Source: Candidatus Kerfeldbacteria bacterium
GTDB lineage: Bacteria; Patescibacteriota; Patescibacteriia; Veblenbacterales; UBA10138
NCBI GenBank assembly: GCA_016234305.1
Contig: JACRFM010000040.1
Location: 1 to 14,225 of the forward strand
DNA length: 14,225 nt
Direction: 5' to 3'
Shown piece after piece: positions 12,252 through 14,225 of this stretch. Made by a program: the position numbers and the translations under genes. Position 1 is the stretch's first letter, and each line of letters starts with the position of its first letter. The notes beneath the pieces were generated by a model, which saw nothing but the letters and a program-made list of their open reading frames with translations, searched no databases and was not told the origin of the DNA.

Positions 12252-13817
12252 TTACTTAACAACACCCTTAAAAGTAATCACAACTTCATTCTCAACTAGA
12301 CCATCACGCACCTCCACCAGACCATCATCGCCCTTAAGACCTAGAGTCACCGGCCTTTTTTCCAATTGCTTATTGTGGAACAGCTCAACGTAAGATTTTT
12401 GATTATCATATTTAACGGCGCGCAGTGGAATCACCAAAACATTTTCAGCTTTAGCCGTGGCAATATCTAAATTAGCCGTCATACCCGGTTTAACTCGCTC
12501 ATCAGCCTTATCAAATAAAACCGTGACCTGATAATAAACCACGTCTTGAATTACAGTGGAAGCCGGGTCAATAAAAGAAATGTGTCCGCCAAAGTGTTCG
12601 CTGCTGCCAAAAGCGTCCAAAGTTATATCAGCTCTTTGATTAACTCGTAGTTTAACGATATCCGATTCCGGCACCTGAACTTTAATTTCCTGCTGGCTAT
12701 CGGCCAGCAGCAACAGCACCGGCTCAGTTAGACTGGTAGTCTCACCGACTTCGTTATTCACTTTAGTAACTAGACCATTGCCAGGAGCCACAATCTGACG
12801 GTCGGATAAATCCAGTTGTGCTCTCTGCAAAGCGGCAGCGGCGCTGGCGACCTCGGCCTCGGCGGCGGCAATATCATAAGTACGCGGCGGGGCTAATTTA
12901 TAAGCCAATTGCGCTTCGGTTTGCGCTAAAGCCTGCACGGCCGATTTAACAGACGCCTCAGCCGCGTCAACTTGTTGTTTTTGAGTAGTTAAGGCAGCTT
13001 CATAAGCAGCTTGGTAAGTGGAATAGCTCGAACTTGAGGTATTAGGTATTTCCACTGTCCAAGTATCATTCTGCACAAAAGTACCGCTGGTACTGAATTG
13101 TAATTTCAAACCGTGGCTACCTAAGGGGGTAGGAGTAGTCCGACTGCCTTCGGTGCCAATAACCGTTTCCAGACCATAAACCGAATACTGCAAATTAGTG
13201 GGGTTATCCAATCTGATGGTATAAGTGCCACGTTCAACGCCAACATAAGTGCCGCTGACGGCCATAGTGATAGTTGAAGTATTGTTTTTAGAAGATACGG
13301 CGGCGGCCGACAAACCAACCAGTTGAGCTAAAGCATTAGCCACCGCCCGAGCCTGGGAAGATTTAGTATTAACCAGCGACTGCCGGGCGTTATCTAAAGT
13401 AGTCTGAGCGGCGGCGACATTTGACTTGGTCACGGCTATATCTTCAGTCTGAGCTCCCGCTTTCAATTTAGCTAGAGTGGCTTCCGCGCTTTTAAGATTA
13501 GACTGGCTGGTTAAAACGGCTGCCCGCGCATCACCGGCCTCAAGCTCAGCCAAAACCGTCCCCGCTTTCGGACGGTCACCCACCCTAACGTTAATTCTCG
13601 TTAAACGACCGCTTTGTTTAAAATTTAAATTTATTTCTTCCGCCGACTTAACCGTACCGGTCACCGACACGGTTTGCATTAAATTTTGCCGTTTGACAGT
13701 TTCCGTGCTGTATGGTGATTGGTTTTGTTTGTTGCGCGTATAAATCACCAAGCCCACCACCATAAGTACCAACAACAAAGGTATCCAAACTTTTTTTAAT
13801 TTCAGTATTCGCCACAT
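12252..13817 (-). CDS. MacA/HlyD-like membrane-fusion (adaptor) protein with a beta-rich insertion in its hairpin
   Basis: A single N-terminal helix (10-26) anchors the protein. Order: barrel-sandwich (lipoyl) half around 50-95 (SGRLTRINVRVGDRPKAGTVLAEL region), a helical hairpin (about 97-172 and 265-335), the second lipoyl half (338-372, IVAPGNGLVTKVNNEVGE region), a beta barrel (375-455) and a membrane-proximal domain (460-521). Between the hairpin arms, residues about 175-262 are Ser/Thr/Gly-rich and beta-like (GTYVGVERGTYTIRL, GTFVQNDTWTVEI), not helical, which is unusual. Such adaptors couple MacB exporters to the cell envelope. At 521 residues it is much longer than MacA (about 370). 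It lies 12 nt after the regulator gene. Confidence 0.92.
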   Translation of the reverse strand: MWRILKLKKVWIPLLLVLMVVGLVIYTRNKQNQSPYSTETVKRQNLMQTVSVTGTVKSAEEINLNFKQSGRLTRINVRVGDRPKAGTVLAELEAGDARAAVLTSQSNLKSAEATLAKLKAGAQTEDIAVTKSNVAAAQTTLDNARQSLVNTKSSQARAVANALAQLVGLSAAAVSSKNNTSTITMAVSGTYVGVERGTYTIRLDNPTNLQYSVYGLETVIGTEGSRTTPTPLGSHGLKLQFSTSGTFVQNDTWTVEIPNTSSSSYSTYQAAYEAALTTQKQQVDAAEASVKSAVQALAQTEAQLAYKLAPPRTYDIAAAEAEVASAAAALQRAQLDLSDRQIVAPGNGLVTKVNNEVGETTSLTEPVLLLLADSQQEIKVQVPESDIVKLRVNQRADITLDAFGSSEHFGGHISFIDPASTVIQDVVYYQVTVLFDKADERVKPGMTANLDIATAKAENVLVIPLRAVKYDNQKSYVELFHNKQLEKRPVTLGLKGDDGLVEVRDGLVENEVVITFKGVVK

Positions 13818-13829
13818 ATTTTATAATTA

Positions 13830-14111
13830 TTAATGCTTATGATTAGTCAGAATCTTAACCCGACGAAACTCCTTGCTCATAGTATCAATCAGATTACGCA
13901 AAGCCTCGGCTTTAAGCATACTCAACATTTTACCATGATTAACAAACACCACCATTTTATCACCCGGCTTAAGATGTAAACCGCGGCGCACTTCGGAAGG
14001 AATTACAATTTGCCCGCGTTCCCCCATCGTAGTTGTGCCAATGCACTTAGTCTCGGGCAGTGGAATATGATAATGGGCTGAAGTTTTAGAAAGCTTCTTT
14101 GGCTTAGGCAT
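13830..14111 (-). CDS. AbrB/MazE/SpoVT-type transcriptional regulator (93 aa)
   Basis: Residues about 22-60 (CIGTTTMGERGQIVIPSEVR and GLHLKPGDKMVVF) match the swapped-hairpin AbrB DNA-binding fold, which dimerises and binds AT-rich palindromes. The N-terminal 20 residues are basic, and the C-terminal 30 residues could form a helix for oligomerisation. It is the first gene of the exporter operon, 12 nt before the adaptor. A perfect palindrome overlaps its promoter, suggesting autoregulation. Because AbrB folds also occur in toxin-antitoxin antitoxins, that was considered, but no toxin gene follows it. Confidence 0.88.
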   Translation of the reverse strand: MPKPKKLSKTSAHYHIPLPETKCIGTTTMGERGQIVIPSEVRRGLHLKPGDKMVVFVNHGKMLSMLKAEALRNLIDTMSKEFRRVKILTNHKH

Positions 14112-14140
14112 AATCTTAATCTAAATATGAAAAGTATGAA

Positions 14141-14162
14141 ATATCATACTTAAGTATGATAT
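14141..14162. promoter_or_regulatory. Perfect 22-bp palindromic operator candidate
   Basis: ATATCATACTTAAGTATGATAT equals its own reverse complement. Additional half-site-like TATGA/TCATA motifs flank it (14134-14138 and 14161-14166). It covers the -10 box and probable start site of the AbrB-like gene's promoter, an ideal place for a repressor, most simply the AbrB-like protein itself. Confidence 0.75.
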
Positions 14163-14184
14163 CATAAAATAACTCTTGGGTCAA
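14156..14184 (-). promoter_or_regulatory. Promoter of the AbrB-exporter operon
   Basis: TTGACC (14179-14184) and TATCAT (14156-14161) are 17 bp apart on the minus strand, each matching consensus at five of six positions. The predicted start, near 14149, lies in the palindrome and gives a leader of about 38 nt to the ATG at 14111. Confidence 0.7.
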
Positions 14185-14225
14185 CTGTCTGTTTAATCGA
14201 CCCGCCATTCTAATGTTCTTAAGAA

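Noticed and set aside
13830..14111. The AbrB-like gene as the antitoxin of a toxin-antitoxin pair
   Set aside because: The next gene, 12 nt downstream, is the exporter adaptor, and no small PIN, MazF or similar toxin frame is present.

Overview
The window looks like a chromosomal segment of a small-genome bacterium, most likely a member of the Candidate Phyla Radiation (Patescibacteria). This is an inference from the gene types: a short HrcA, a four-helix-bundle (S23/IVP-type) gene, a stand-alone GIY-YIG protein, a DUF3467 protein, MacB-type exporter genes with an AbrB-like regulator, many small orphan proteins and abundant short palindromic repeats. No rRNA or tRNA gene is visible, so placement is not certain. 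Translation follows the standard bacterial code. Almost every gene is on the minus strand; the one exception is a small membrane-protein gene at 5600-6019.

Layout, left to right. 1-110 is a palindromic repeat. 380-1565 is a minus-strand cluster of three unrecognised small genes behind a consensus promoter (TTGACA-16-TATAAT, 1617-1644). 1657-2088 is a four-helix-bundle gene bounded by inverted repeats. A DUF3467 gene, an HD-domain protein and a GIY-YIG nuclease follow, with dRS3-like and GATGGCCATC palindromes between them. 3585-8733 is a heat-shock region: dnaK, a divergent membrane-protein gene, hsp20, a 48-residue zinc-ribbon gene at 6861-7007, grpE and hrcA, with an exact CIRCE operator and a consensus promoter at 8674-8733. 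8855-14184 is an exporter operon, read right to left: AbrB-like regulator, MacA/HlyD-like adaptor, MacB-type ATPase and two paralogous MacB/FtsX-type permeases. A perfect 22-bp palindrome covers the -10 box of the operon promoter.

The most striking feature is a family of short non-coding elements with inverted termini starting CCCAGTA. Two sit back to back (8250-8394 and 8399-8655) between CIRCE and hrcA. The 4-bp sequence CATA is present at all three boundaries, as expected for target duplications from two insertions. Removing both would place the hrcA ATG about 15 bp from CIRCE. The target site contains the start codon, so each insertion duplicated an ATG. A third copy (10114-10252) fills the gap between the two permease genes. 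The family has no transposase here and would be mobilised in trans, or may be a structured RNA element.

Functionally, HrcA would repress its own operon (hrcA-grpE-zinc ribbon-hsp20) through CIRCE. dnaK lies apart, with no CIRCE, and dnaJ and groESL are absent from the window. The AbrB-like protein probably regulates its own operon through the palindrome, controlling an ATP-driven export or efflux complex.
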